From an uncultured Eubacteriales bacterium (GTDB lineage Bacteria > Bacillota > Clostridia > Peptostreptococcales > Anaerovoracaceae), in contig CADADV010000007.1 in assembly GCA_902786815.1 (NCBI GenBank), positions 40,684 to 104,683 on the forward strand: a DNA stretch of 64,000 nucleotides, given 5' to 3'. How positions within the stretch are numbered: the stretch's first letter is position 1; every line of letters starts with the position of its first letter. Below, piece by piece: positions 1 through 6,881 of this stretch. The notes under the pieces were generated by a model. That model did no database searches, was not told the origin of the DNA, and saw only the letters and a list, made by a program, of their open reading frames with translations. A program made the position numbers and the translations under genes.

Positions 1-609
1 TTTGTCGTCGACCACCGGCAGCGCGTTCAGCTTGTAATCCCAGAGCATGTTGTTGGCTTCGCTCAGGGTGATGCCTTCGCGGGCGTATACCAGCTTGTCG
101 AACGGCGTCATGAATTCAGATACGAGCGTGTCCGGTGACATTCTGCTGACCCTGTAGTCACGGCTTGTGACCATACCTACCATTTTGCCTTCTGCAGTAC
201 CGTCCTCTGTGACCGCAGTTGTCGAATGACCTGTCCGCTCCTTGAGATCCAGCAGATCCGCCAGTGTCTGATCCGGGCGGATGTTGGTGTTGCTGCGGAC
301 GAAACCCGCCTTGTGGTTCTTGACCTTCTGCACCATTGCCGCCTGGCTTTCGATTGGCTGGGATCCGAAGATGAAGGAGATGCCGCCTTCTTTTGCCAGC
401 GCGATGGCCAGTTCATCGCCCGATACGGCCTGCATGATCGCAGACGTCATCGGGATGTTCATGGAGATCTTAGGTTGTTCACCTTTTTTGAATTTCGTTA
501 CCGGTGTCTTCAGCGAAACGTTCTCGACCCGGCAGTCTGTCGATGAGTAACCCGGTACCAGCAGATATTCGTTAAAAGTTCTCGATGGTTCGTCACAATA
601 AAAAGCCAT
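1..609 (-). CDS. guaB: IMP dehydrogenase, N-terminal 203 residues (cut by window edge)
   Basis: Oxidises IMP to XMP with NAD+, the committed step of guanine nucleotide synthesis. The visible part begins [20 protein letters not shown] and carries the N-terminal half of the TIM barrel ([18 protein letters not shown], then [10 protein letters not shown]). The inserted CBS pair follows ([24 protein letters not shown], and [21 protein letters not shown] in pieces). The catalytic Cys loop lies beyond the left edge. An AGGGAG ribosome binding site stands 6 bases before the ATG at 609. The frame is open to base 1, so the gene continues outside the window. Confidence 0.93.
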   Translation of the reverse strand, partial: MAFYCDEPSRTFNEYLLVPGYSSTDCRVENVSLKTPVTKFKKGEQPKISMNIPMTSAIMQAVSGDELAIALAKEGGISFIFGSQPIESQAAMVQKVKNHKAGFVRSNTNIRPDQTLADLLDLKERTGHSTTAVTEDGTAEGKMVGMVTSRDYRVSRMSPDTLVSEFMTPFDKLVYAREGITLSEANNMLWDYKLNALPVVDDK

Positions 610-657
610 TTTTTCTCCCTTCCTCTCAAACCAGATAATTATGCAAACTCTATCTTC

Positions 658-1299
658 TCAGTATTTGATCAGCTTTGATGCTTCACTGTTCAGTGACCCG
701 TATTCTTCTCCGTCGGTAGCGATCAGCAACGCAGGCAAAAACCACGCTGCGTACTTGCCGGGATTTTTGAGCACATCCTGCATGACGTCCGCCACATCGA
801 CGAATTCCATGCGGGACGCTTCCTCCGGATTGGGCTGCGGTTCCTTGTCGAGCAGGTCCTTCCGGAGCCATCCGATCAGCACATGATCGAACTCATGCTC
901 CGTCAGTCCATTGTCGAACTCCGCAGTGTAGACGAACGCGCCTTTTTCCTCCAGGGCATTCGCAGCGCCGGCTTCGCCGTCCTCCAGATCAGATACGGTG
1001 TATCCGGTCTCTTCAGGCAGTCTCCGCGCAGCTGCTTCAAGCAGTGCCTCTCCGCTTCTCGGGTGAGAGCAGCAGCTGTTGGCCCAAAGTCCGCCGGAGT
1101 GGTACTTGTTTTCCGCCCGCTGCTGGATCAGCAGCTGGATGTGGAAAGTCCTCGTCCCATCAGGTTCATCGACCAGAATCTTCCGGAATATGAATATAGA
1201 AAACGCGCGGTGAAGAAGCCCCTTTTCATGGGCCTCAAGCTTACCAACGCGTCCTGTTTCTCTATCCTGTTCATCCACAAGAATGATCTGGTCTTCCAA
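658..1299 (-). CDS. idi: Isopentenyl-diphosphate delta-isomerase, type 1 (Nudix)
   Basis: Interconverts IPP and DMAPP for isoprenoid synthesis. The metal and catalytic elements of the type 1 family are visible: QLLIQQRAENKYHSGGLW, NSCCSHPRSGE with the conserved Cys and His, the Nudix-like helix EAAARRLPEETG, and a Glu-rich EHEFDHVLIG segment. I start at the TTG at 1299 because GGAGAGAG lies 5-7 bases upstream. An upstream TTG at 1320 would add 7 residues (MRSGERK) but has a weaker site. Many Clostridia use the FMN-dependent type 2 enzyme, so type 1 here is slightly unusual. It follows the DJ-1 gene by 26 bases and may be co-transcribed. Confidence 0.88.
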   Translation of the reverse strand: MEDQIILVDEQDRETGRVGKLEAHEKGLLHRAFSIFIFRKILVDEPDGTRTFHIQLLIQQRAENKYHSGGLWANSCCSHPRSGEALLEAAARRLPEETGYTVSDLEDGEAGAANALEEKGAFVYTAEFDNGLTEHEFDHVLIGWLRKDLLDKEPQPNPEEASRMEFVDVADVMQDVLKNPGKYAAWFLPALLIATDGEEYGSLNSEASKLIKY

Positions 1300-1325
1300 T
1301 TTTCTCTCTCCGCTACGCAACGCAG

Positions 1326-1883
1326 TTATATTTCCCCAATTCTATCATATAAAAGACCTGTTGCAACCTCTTTTTTGGTCTTTTCGCCTTTAAGAAAACC
1401 AACGAGGGCAAGGGCGAATTCCATTGCAAGCGCCGGTCCCATCCCCGTAATTACGCCGCCGTCGATAGTCACAGTCTCTCCGGTCGGCTTCGCGCCTGCA
1501 AGGTAGTCTTCCATTCCCGGGTAGATCGTGGCGTTCTTTCCTTCCAGCGCACCATGGGCAGCCAATGCCAGTGGCGCCGCGCAGATCGCAGCCTGCGGTT
1601 TTCCTGCTTTTGCAAACTCTTTGATCCGGGATGTAAGTCCTGCGTGATCCCGCAGATTCGTTGCACCCGGAAGTCCGCCCGGCAGGACGATCATCTCGCA
1701 GGCGCCATAGTCCGCATCCTCAAAGAGCATGTCTGCTTCGATGTTGATTCCGTGGGCGCCTTTAACGAGCAGGTTTCCTGTGACTGAAACCATCTTCGCA
1801 TCAACGCCGGCTCTCCGCAATACATCGACGCAGGTGAGGGCTTCCACCTCTTCGTATCCTTCTGCCAAATGTATAAATACCAT
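1326..1883 (-). CDS. DJ-1/PfpI family protein (YajL/ThiJ-like)
   Basis: A 185-residue DJ-1 superfamily protein, the usual full length. It has the early conserved Glu (EGYEEVEA, residues 8-15), a GG loop (LPGGLPGATNL) and the nucleophile-elbow cysteine in AICAAP near residue 100. Members act as glyoxalase/deglycase-like or chaperone-like stress proteins, and the exact activity cannot be read from sequence. AGGAGG precedes the ATG at good spacing. It lies between the CsoR-like regulator and idi on the same strand, which suggests a small stress-linked operon. Confidence 0.85.
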   Translation of the reverse strand: MVFIHLAEGYEEVEALTCVDVLRRAGVDAKMVSVTGNLLVKGAHGINIEADMLFEDADYGACEMIVLPGGLPGATNLRDHAGLTSRIKEFAKAGKPQAAICAAPLALAAHGALEGKNATIYPGMEDYLAGAKPTGETVTIDGGVITGMGPALAMEFALALVGFLKGEKTKKEVATGLLYDRIGEI

Positions 1884-1912
1884 CTCGTGCCTCCTTATTG
1901 CTTCGCACTATC

Positions 1913-2284
1913 TTACTTCATGAATGTATCGATCGCGGATTTGAGTTCTTCCAAAGCCTCCATGTCGTCCTGCTGCACGGCTTCGACGATGCAGGTGGAC
2001 ATGTGCTCCTTCAGCACGGCGCGACTGACCCCCTGCAGGGCTGAGTTCACCGCCGAAAGCTGTATGAGCACATCTGTGCAGTCCCGGTCGTTTTCAATCA
2101 TCTTTTTAACGGACTCCATGTGACCGATAATACGCGACATCCTGTTGAGCACGGCCTTCTTATGCTCCGGTGAATGGGTATGGGTATGCTCCCCGTGAAC
2201 ATGCACATGTACATGCTCCCCCTCGCCATGGCTATGCGTGTGAGTGTGGCTATGCCCATCATGAGTATGCTTATGTTCTGTCAT
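1913..2284 (-). CDS. CsoR/RcnR-family metal-sensing repressor with His-rich N-terminus
   Basis: A 123-residue repressor of the four-helix CsoR/RcnR/FrmR family (DUF156). In the core, Cys69, His94 and Cys98 (DCTDVLIQL and EHMSTC) keep the 25- and 4-residue spacing of the Cu(I) ligands of CsoR, so copper sensing is the simplest reading. The first 40 residues are unusual: runs of HTHTHSH and HVHVHVHGEH that resemble metal-storage tails of nickel/cobalt or zinc proteins. I start at the ATG at 2284, 8 bases after AGGAGG; a TTG two codons upstream is possible. No copper exporter or chaperone gene is adjacent, so the regulated target is not evident. Confidence 0.87.
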   Translation of the reverse strand: MTEHKHTHDGHSHTHTHSHGEGEHVHVHVHGEHTHTHSPEHKKAVLNRMSRIIGHMESVKKMIENDRDCTDVLIQLSAVNSALQGVSRAVLKEHMSTCIVEAVQQDDMEALEELKSAIDTFMK

Positions 2285-2296
2285 TTTCAATTCCTC

Positions 2297-3916
2297 CTAA
2301 GGGATGGCGATCCGTTTCTTCGTCCTGTATATTTTATCATCAATGCTGCCGATGGTGTTCATGAGAATCACGAGATATCCGTCATCGATCGTACAGCTCT
2401 CGATCTCGCCCAGGGAAACATCATAAGTCCCCAGATACGCGCCGTCGGATACCCTGTAAATGTCGATAAAGCTTTTGTTCTTTTTGATCCAGGTGCAGAT
2501 CATGAACGCGCTGTTATAAGCGCCGATATCCTGCGGGTTGATGTACCGGATGCTCTTCTTCAAAGTCTTTTCCAGCCGGAATTTGCTGTCGCACACATAC
2601 ATTTCATCGCCAAGCGCCAGATAGAACTTGTTCGTGCTGACGTCAAACGCGATGCCTGTTGCCGCCACCGGCAGAGTGACCTTGCCCAAGCGTTTGTGCG
2701 TTTTCGGATCGTACACAAAACACTTCTTGGAAAACTCGCCCTTCTTTCCTGCCAGATTATACAGTTTGTTCGTATATGGGTTATAGGCACTCCCGTTTCC
2801 GTGACCCAGCCCATTCACTCTCGTGATTTTCTTGAGTTCTCCGTTCTTTTTCTTGTAGGACAGCAGGTAGCCGATGGTACTCTTGCGGTTCACATATGTC
2901 ACAATGTACTTGTCCTTGGTCACGCTGATGCCCTGGGGGATCCTCGCTTTCGGACCTCCGTGGGGCGTGGCCACCAGTTCGAAATCCGCCTTCGTCAGTT
3001 TCCTGATGATCTTGAGTTTCGGGTATGCCGGGGATTCCTCCGTCGTGCCCCTGACTTCGATGACATCGGAGATCTTTCCGTCGATTCTCTGGCCATCCAC
3101 TTCCGCGATGCCTTTGACCGCGTAGTCATAATCGTTTCTGACGACCTCGAGATAGTTGACATCGTAAGTGGTTTCTTTCAGTTCTTTGAATTCCCCCGTC
3201 GCAGGATTTTTCCGCAGCACCTTATAGCCCGTTGCATACTCGTCCTGATTCCAGCGGATCAGCGCCTTTGTCGGCGACAGGTTTTCCACCGCTGTGCCGG
3301 TGATCTGGGCAAGCACTGCCGGATAGACGAACACCGTAACGGTTCGTTCGGCATCTGTGAAATAGCCGTTTCCCTCGGCGGTGATGCTGATCTCCGCCTC
3401 CCCGTTCTGGCCGAGTGTCACATTGCCCTTGCCGTCAACGGCTGCGATTCTTTCGTCCGAGGAACTGTACTGCAGATCGCCGTTAGCGGATGCGTCAAGT
3501 TTGAAGTCATTTCCTGCAAAACCATAAAAAGCGGTTTTTTCGATTGCAATGACCTGCTTCACTTTGTCTGCCCGCAGGGTTGCCTTTGCCGCCAGGGAAG
3601 GCACTCCGAACCAGAGTTTTGCCCTTACGATCACCTCGCAAATGTCCCCGGGCTGCACACCCTTCATCGTGTACATATTGTCTTTGACCACATGCGACTC
3701 CGTGAGCCTGCCGTTAACAAAGCAGTTCACCATGTATCCGCTGCAGTCAACCTCATCCCAATTGGCATCGACCTCAGTCCCCTCCTGGGTCAGCCGCAGA
3801 TGCTGAACCTGCGTCATGCCCTCCAGCGGGTCTCCCAAGAACGCCACATGCAGCAGATATCCTGCAAAAGCAAGAATCATGATCGTGATCAAAATAAATA
3901 ACAGCTTACCTCTCAT
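2297..3916 (-). CDS. Exported protein with Fn3/Ig-like modules and a C-terminal propeller-like region
   Basis: A 539-residue protein starting MRGKLLFILITIMILAFAG, a clear N-terminal membrane segment or signal anchor. The middle contains beta-sandwich modules. One resembles a BIG2-type Ig repeat (SSSDERIAAVDGKGNVTLGQ), and another is Fn3-like (ALIRWNQDEYATGYKVLRKN). The last 220 residues contain blade-like repeats (GISVTKDKYIVTYVN, GNGSAYNPYTNKLYNL, GIAFDVSTNKFYLA), suggesting a beta-propeller. I start at residue 33 of the longest frame, preceded by AAGGA, which overlaps the glycosidase-like gene by 11 bases and implies co-translation. Function is unknown; a surface adhesin or polysaccharide-binding role is an inference. 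Confidence 0.75.
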   Translation of the reverse strand: MRGKLLFILITIMILAFAGYLLHVAFLGDPLEGMTQVQHLRLTQEGTEVDANWDEVDCSGYMVNCFVNGRLTESHVVKDNMYTMKGVQPGDICEVIVRAKLWFGVPSLAAKATLRADKVKQVIAIEKTAFYGFAGNDFKLDASANGDLQYSSSDERIAAVDGKGNVTLGQNGEAEISITAEGNGYFTDAERTVTVFVYPAVLAQITGTAVENLSPTKALIRWNQDEYATGYKVLRKNPATGEFKELKETTYDVNYLEVVRNDYDYAVKGIAEVDGQRIDGKISDVIEVRGTTEESPAYPKLKIIRKLTKADFELVATPHGGPKARIPQGISVTKDKYIVTYVNRKSTIGYLLSYKKKNGELKKITRVNGLGHGNGSAYNPYTNKLYNLAGKKGEFSKKCFVYDPKTHKRLGKVTLPVAATGIAFDVSTNKFYLALGDEMYVCDSKFRLEKTLKKSIRYINPQDIGAYNSAFMICTWIKKNKSFIDIYRVSDGAYLGTYDVSLGEIESCTIDDGYLVILMNTIGSIDDKIYRTKKRIAIP

Positions 3917-5744
3917 AATCCCAAATTCCTTTATACATTCTATATGTATTTGCCGGTGATGCGCTGTGCCATGGTATGAATCCCCCGTCAAGTCCCGCTT
4001 CATAGAGCGCATCCACCTGCTGTTTCAGTTTCTTCTTATCGTATTTGACCTGCGGCGCCCAAAACGGCGTGTTGTATCCTGTGATCCAGGTGCGCGCCGC
4101 CGCAGGTGTCGGGATCTTCTTCTGATCCCTTGCCGCACCCTTCGCCCATACCTTCATGATGGCCTTCGGATGTGACCAGGTATCCGCATTCCCGAAGTGA
4201 TCCGTGTAGGGCATGCTGCTGATAGCGTCGACCACGTTGGATATGGCCGGCCAGTACTGTCCGTACGCTGTCACATAGCCGTTCGAACATTCGCCGAACA
4301 CATCGACACTGAAATAGGCTCCCGCTTCATGGATCTGGTCCGCCGCATAAAAGCAGAAGTTCTGTATCGCCTGTGCTTTTGTTTCGCCGAATTTATTCCT
4401 GAAATCAGTTTTCTTCTCGAGGGACATTTCGTACGCCGCCTCCGGGAACCTGACATAGTCGAATTGGATCTCATCAAAACCCATCAGTTTCACAGCCTCG
4501 ACTGCAAGGGCAACATTATAATACCACATATCCCGGCTGTACGCACTCGGCCAGCGGGAACCGGATACGTTGGTTTTGATGCAGTCCTCAGGATGATCTT
4601 TGGCGTAATTGAAATCATTAAAGCAGGTGATTCTCCCGATGGTATAAACACCTGCCTCCTTGAATTTCTGCACAGCTGCCTTGTATTCGTCCAGATCCGC
4701 ATGCGCTTTCTTATAGGCTTTTGGTGACAATTTCTTCGCCACCGGAGATTTATACGAAAGGTCGCCGCTCTTAATATCGATGACCACTGCATTGCACTTC
4801 GTTTGTTTGATGATCTTGATGTATGGCTTGTAGTTGAGCGTTGCAGCATAGTTCAGGTACATCCCCCGCGCCTCACGGCAGAATGCATTGCCTTTGATTT
4901 TCGTCCGTTCGAACGGATAATAATCCAGCCCGGTCGCCTTGCCTCCGTGCAGATTCATGCCGAACTTCGCTTTTTTCGCCTTGTCGTATTCGCCGTTTTT
5001 GTTGTAGTTTTTGTCGGCCTCCTCCTGCGAGCGAACCAGATACTTGCTGTATGCATAGCCTTCCGGTGAGGCGGCGTCCTTTGTGCCATCCGCATCACCG
5101 TCTTTCTTGCCTGCAGCCTCGCCGTCTGCTCCGGAAACCGGCCGCACCTTGTACTTGGCGACCTTGCCGTTCTCATCCAGGCCGGCAAAGCCTGTCACCT
5201 CGAGCCGGGTCCCCTTCGGGGCGAATCCTGCGATTTCCGGTCCATTGCTGCTGCGGTAGAGCGTGACAGGCGTGCGGACGAACAGTTCCTTCTCCTGCAC
5301 CACTTCATCTCTGCTGCTGACCAGATTCTCCGGCTTCGCATAACGCGGCGGCTCAGATGCGGTGATGTCTTTCAGCTCACTGCACATTTCTGCCGCAGTC
5401 GTTACATCTGTACTGAACACATCTGCTTCGGCTGCGTCTGCTTCGGCTGCGTCGGTTCCGGACTCTTCGCTGTCCATATCAATCCGCAGGAAGCTCCCTT
5501 CCGCCGTTTCCATCGGTTTCTCATCCGGCAATGTGACTTCCGTGCCGCGCGGGATTGCCTTTGCTTCCTGCAAGTTGCCATGTACATCCATCTCATAGGT
5601 TTTCACCATGGCATGATCGCCAGCAATAAAAGCCTTCTGTTCGAAGGCCGTCTGCTCGTTCGCTGACTGGGCTGACGCACACACCAGCCCCACCATCACG
5701 ATCCCTATTATGATTTTCACCGGCAGCTTGCTCAAGACACTCAT
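3906..5744 (-). CDS. Putative glycoside hydrolase, DUF4015 family, exported
   Basis: A protein of about 612 residues with an N-terminal signal or anchor (LSKLPVKIIIGIVMVGLVCA). An Asp/Glu/Ala-rich linker and an SH3-like stretch (VTLYRSSNGPEIAGFAPKGT) come next. A TIM-barrel DUF4015 domain fills roughly residues 260-600, with the family landmarks RGMYLNYAATLN, AVVIDIKSGDL, YTIGRITCFND, GFDEIQFDYVRFPE and a late AYFSVDVFGE. Asp and Glu in the last two motifs are the likely catalytic acids by analogy with related alpha-glycosidases. I start at the ATG at 5744 because an extended -10 (TGCTATAAT) ends 6 bases upstream. A TTG at 5762 lies upstream of that -10 and could not be on that transcript. 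Likely an operon with the next exported protein. Confidence 0.82.
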   Translation of the reverse strand: MSVLSKLPVKIIIGIVMVGLVCASAQSANEQTAFEQKAFIAGDHAMVKTYEMDVHGNLQEAKAIPRGTEVTLPDEKPMETAEGSFLRIDMDSEESGTDAAEADAAEADVFSTDVTTAAEMCSELKDITASEPPRYAKPENLVSSRDEVVQEKELFVRTPVTLYRSSNGPEIAGFAPKGTRLEVTGFAGLDENGKVAKYKVRPVSGADGEAAGKKDGDADGTKDAASPEGYAYSKYLVRSQEEADKNYNKNGEYDKAKKAKFGMNLHGGKATGLDYYPFERTKIKGNAFCREARGMYLNYAATLNYKPYIKIIKQTKCNAVVIDIKSGDLSYKSPVAKKLSPKAYKKAHADLDEYKAAVQKFKEAGVYTIGRITCFNDFNYAKDHPEDCIKTNVSGSRWPSAYSRDMWYYNVALAVEAVKLMGFDEIQFDYVRFPEAAYEMSLEKKTDFRNKFGETKAQAIQNFCFYAADQIHEAGAYFSVDVFGECSNGYVTAYGQYWPAISNVVDAISSMPYTDHFGNADTWSHPKAIMKVWAKGAARDQKKIPTPAAARTWITGYNTPFWAPQVKYDKKKLKQQVDALYEAGLDGGFIPWHSASPANTYRMYKGIWDYER

Positions 5745-5750
5745 GGCGAC

Positions 5751-5759
5751 ATTATAGCA
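5751..5759 (-). promoter_or_regulatory. Extended -10 promoter placed for a leaderless mRNA
   Basis: On the minus strand the string TGCTATAAT is followed by only 6 bases and then the ATG at 5744. Transcription normally starts about 7 bases after the -10, so the message would begin at or next to the start codon. No Shine-Dalgarno sequence lies between. The same TATAAT-N6-ATG layout occurs at 6870 and 45136. Confidence 0.55.
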
Positions 5760-5762
5760 CAA

Positions 5763-6089
5763 GATGTTCCTGATTCGCCTCCTCTTTCGGCACCCCTGGT
5801 GTAAAAATCGATCGTAGAATGTGGTTTTTTCATCACCGTATCGTCAATGACCTCTATTTTGAACAATTTAGTGTTAATATCTGCCAGTATTTGTATTTTA
5901 TTGGAATTTAAATGTTATATTTTGTAAATTTATCCAAATTATAGAAGTTTCTGTGACAAGAAGAACGCTTGACCTCTGTAGATGATGAAAAACGGATTAG
6001 AACAATTCAAAAATTACACCGACTGACTCATCGATGACTGCCTCCCAACGATCAACTAATCGGCGGCCTGTTCTTCACTGACGCCAAAT
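5763..6089. other. AT-rich intergenic region, no gene seen
   Basis: About 330 bases between the DUF4015 gene and the ferritin terminator. The 5850-5960 part is strongly AT-rich, with no convincing open frame, repeat or hairpin. It may hold upstream promoter elements for the minus-strand glycosidase gene, but I could not single out a -35 box. Confidence 0.5.
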
Positions 6090-6139
6090 AAGAAAAACCC
6101 CTCAAGTCCGTCCCGTGTCAGGGCGGATTCTGAGGGGTC
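6090..6139 (-). terminator. Intrinsic terminator of the ferritin gene
   Basis: Read on the minus strand, CCCCTCA and TCCGCCC pair with GGGACGGA and TGAGGGG around a short loop. TTTTTCTTATTT follows. It lies about 45 bases after the ferritin stop codon. Confidence 0.85.
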
Positions 6140-6185
6140 TGACTGTCTGCACACATGCCGCGCACGCGCTGTAGTCCCGATGACC

Positions 6186-6701
6186 TTAGTCGAGTGTGAG
6201 TGACGGAGCGGTGTATACTCTGGCCTTCATCTCTGCGTCCAGTTCGTAGAGGCTTCTGCTGTCGCTTCCGAAGAGTTTGAACTTGGTGACGTTGTCATCC
6301 GCGTTGTCTTCTTCTTCTGCCTGTTCCTTGACAAACCAGTCGAGGAACTGCATCGTTCTGAAATCGTGTTCTTCATAGGCCGCCGCATAAATCTTGTTGA
6401 TCAGGTCTGTTACGACTCTTTCATGCTCGGCGCCCATCTCGAGCGGATCGATGAATTCCTTGTATTCTTTATCCGGCTTGTCGATCGCTTCCAGGACGAC
6501 CGCTTCACCCTGCTGCTGCAGATACTGGATGAACAGCATTGCGTGATCGCGTTCTTCCTGGGCCTGGATCATGTACCAGTTCGCATATCCATCAAGGCCG
6601 GCGTCCTTGTAGTAGTTTGAAAAATCCAGATACAGATAAGCCGAATAAAATTCAGCATTGACCTGATTGTTGAGCAAATCTTTTACTTTCTTTGATACCA
6701 T
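6186..6701 (-). CDS. ftnA: Ferritin, FtnA type
   Basis: A non-haem iron storage protein of 171 residues that forms 24-subunit shells. All ferroxidase-centre residues align by number with bacterial FtnA: Glu17 (NAEFYSAYLYL), Glu50 and His53 (QEERDHAM), Glu94, Gln127 and Glu130 (FVKEQAEEE). I start at MVSKKVKDLL because GGAGG stands 8 bases before this ATG; 38 codons further upstream in frame are spurious. A terminator follows directly. The gene is divergent from the permease-kinase, and the 180-base gap between them carries a direct repeat that could control both. Confidence 0.95.
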   Translation of the reverse strand: MVSKKVKDLLNNQVNAEFYSAYLYLDFSNYYKDAGLDGYANWYMIQAQEERDHAMLFIQYLQQQGEAVVLEAIDKPDKEYKEFIDPLEMGAEHERVVTDLINKIYAAAYEEHDFRTMQFLDWFVKEQAEEEDNADDNVTKFKLFGSDSRSLYELDAEMKARVYTAPSLTLD

Positions 6702-6803
6702 TTTATGGTCCTCCTTCTTTTTTCTTTTGCGATGTCGCATGACTCGCATAGTAATCTTGATATGATCCACATGGATTATATCATGCTTCCGGTCTGTGAA
6801 ATA

Positions 6804-6838
6804 GATTGTTTTCACATGAAACTGATTATTTTCATATG
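6804..6838. repeat. Direct repeat in the ferritin/kinase divergent promoter region
   Basis: GATTGTTTTCACATG at 6804-6818 and GATTATTTTCATATG at 6824-6838 match at 13 of 15 positions with a 20-base period, two helical turns. Each half also contains a small inverted element (TTTCA..TGAAA in the first). The position between two divergent starts suggests an operator. The regulator is not known. Confidence 0.5.
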
Positions 6839-6866
6839 TTATTATTTCCCATATTTCAGCAATCAG

Positions 6867-6875
6867 TGGTATAAT
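6867..6875 (+). promoter_or_regulatory. Extended -10 promoter, leaderless layout
   Basis: TGGTATAAT ends at 6875. Six bases (AACAAT) separate it from the ATG at 6882, and no ribosome binding site is present. No good -35 box is visible, which fits an extended -10 promoter. Confidence 0.55.
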
Positions 6876-6881
6876 AACAAT

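Noticed and set aside
658-1320. TTG at 1320 as start of the isomerase
   Set aside because: A TTG at 1299 has a far better ribosome binding site (GGAGAGAG), and the family core begins just after it. The upstream choice is still possible.
2174-3901. Long plus-strand open frame of 575 codons
   Set aside because: It lies opposite the exported Fn3/propeller protein, is rich in Cys and His in an unlikely pattern, and has no recognisable domain. It is an antisense shadow of biased codon use.
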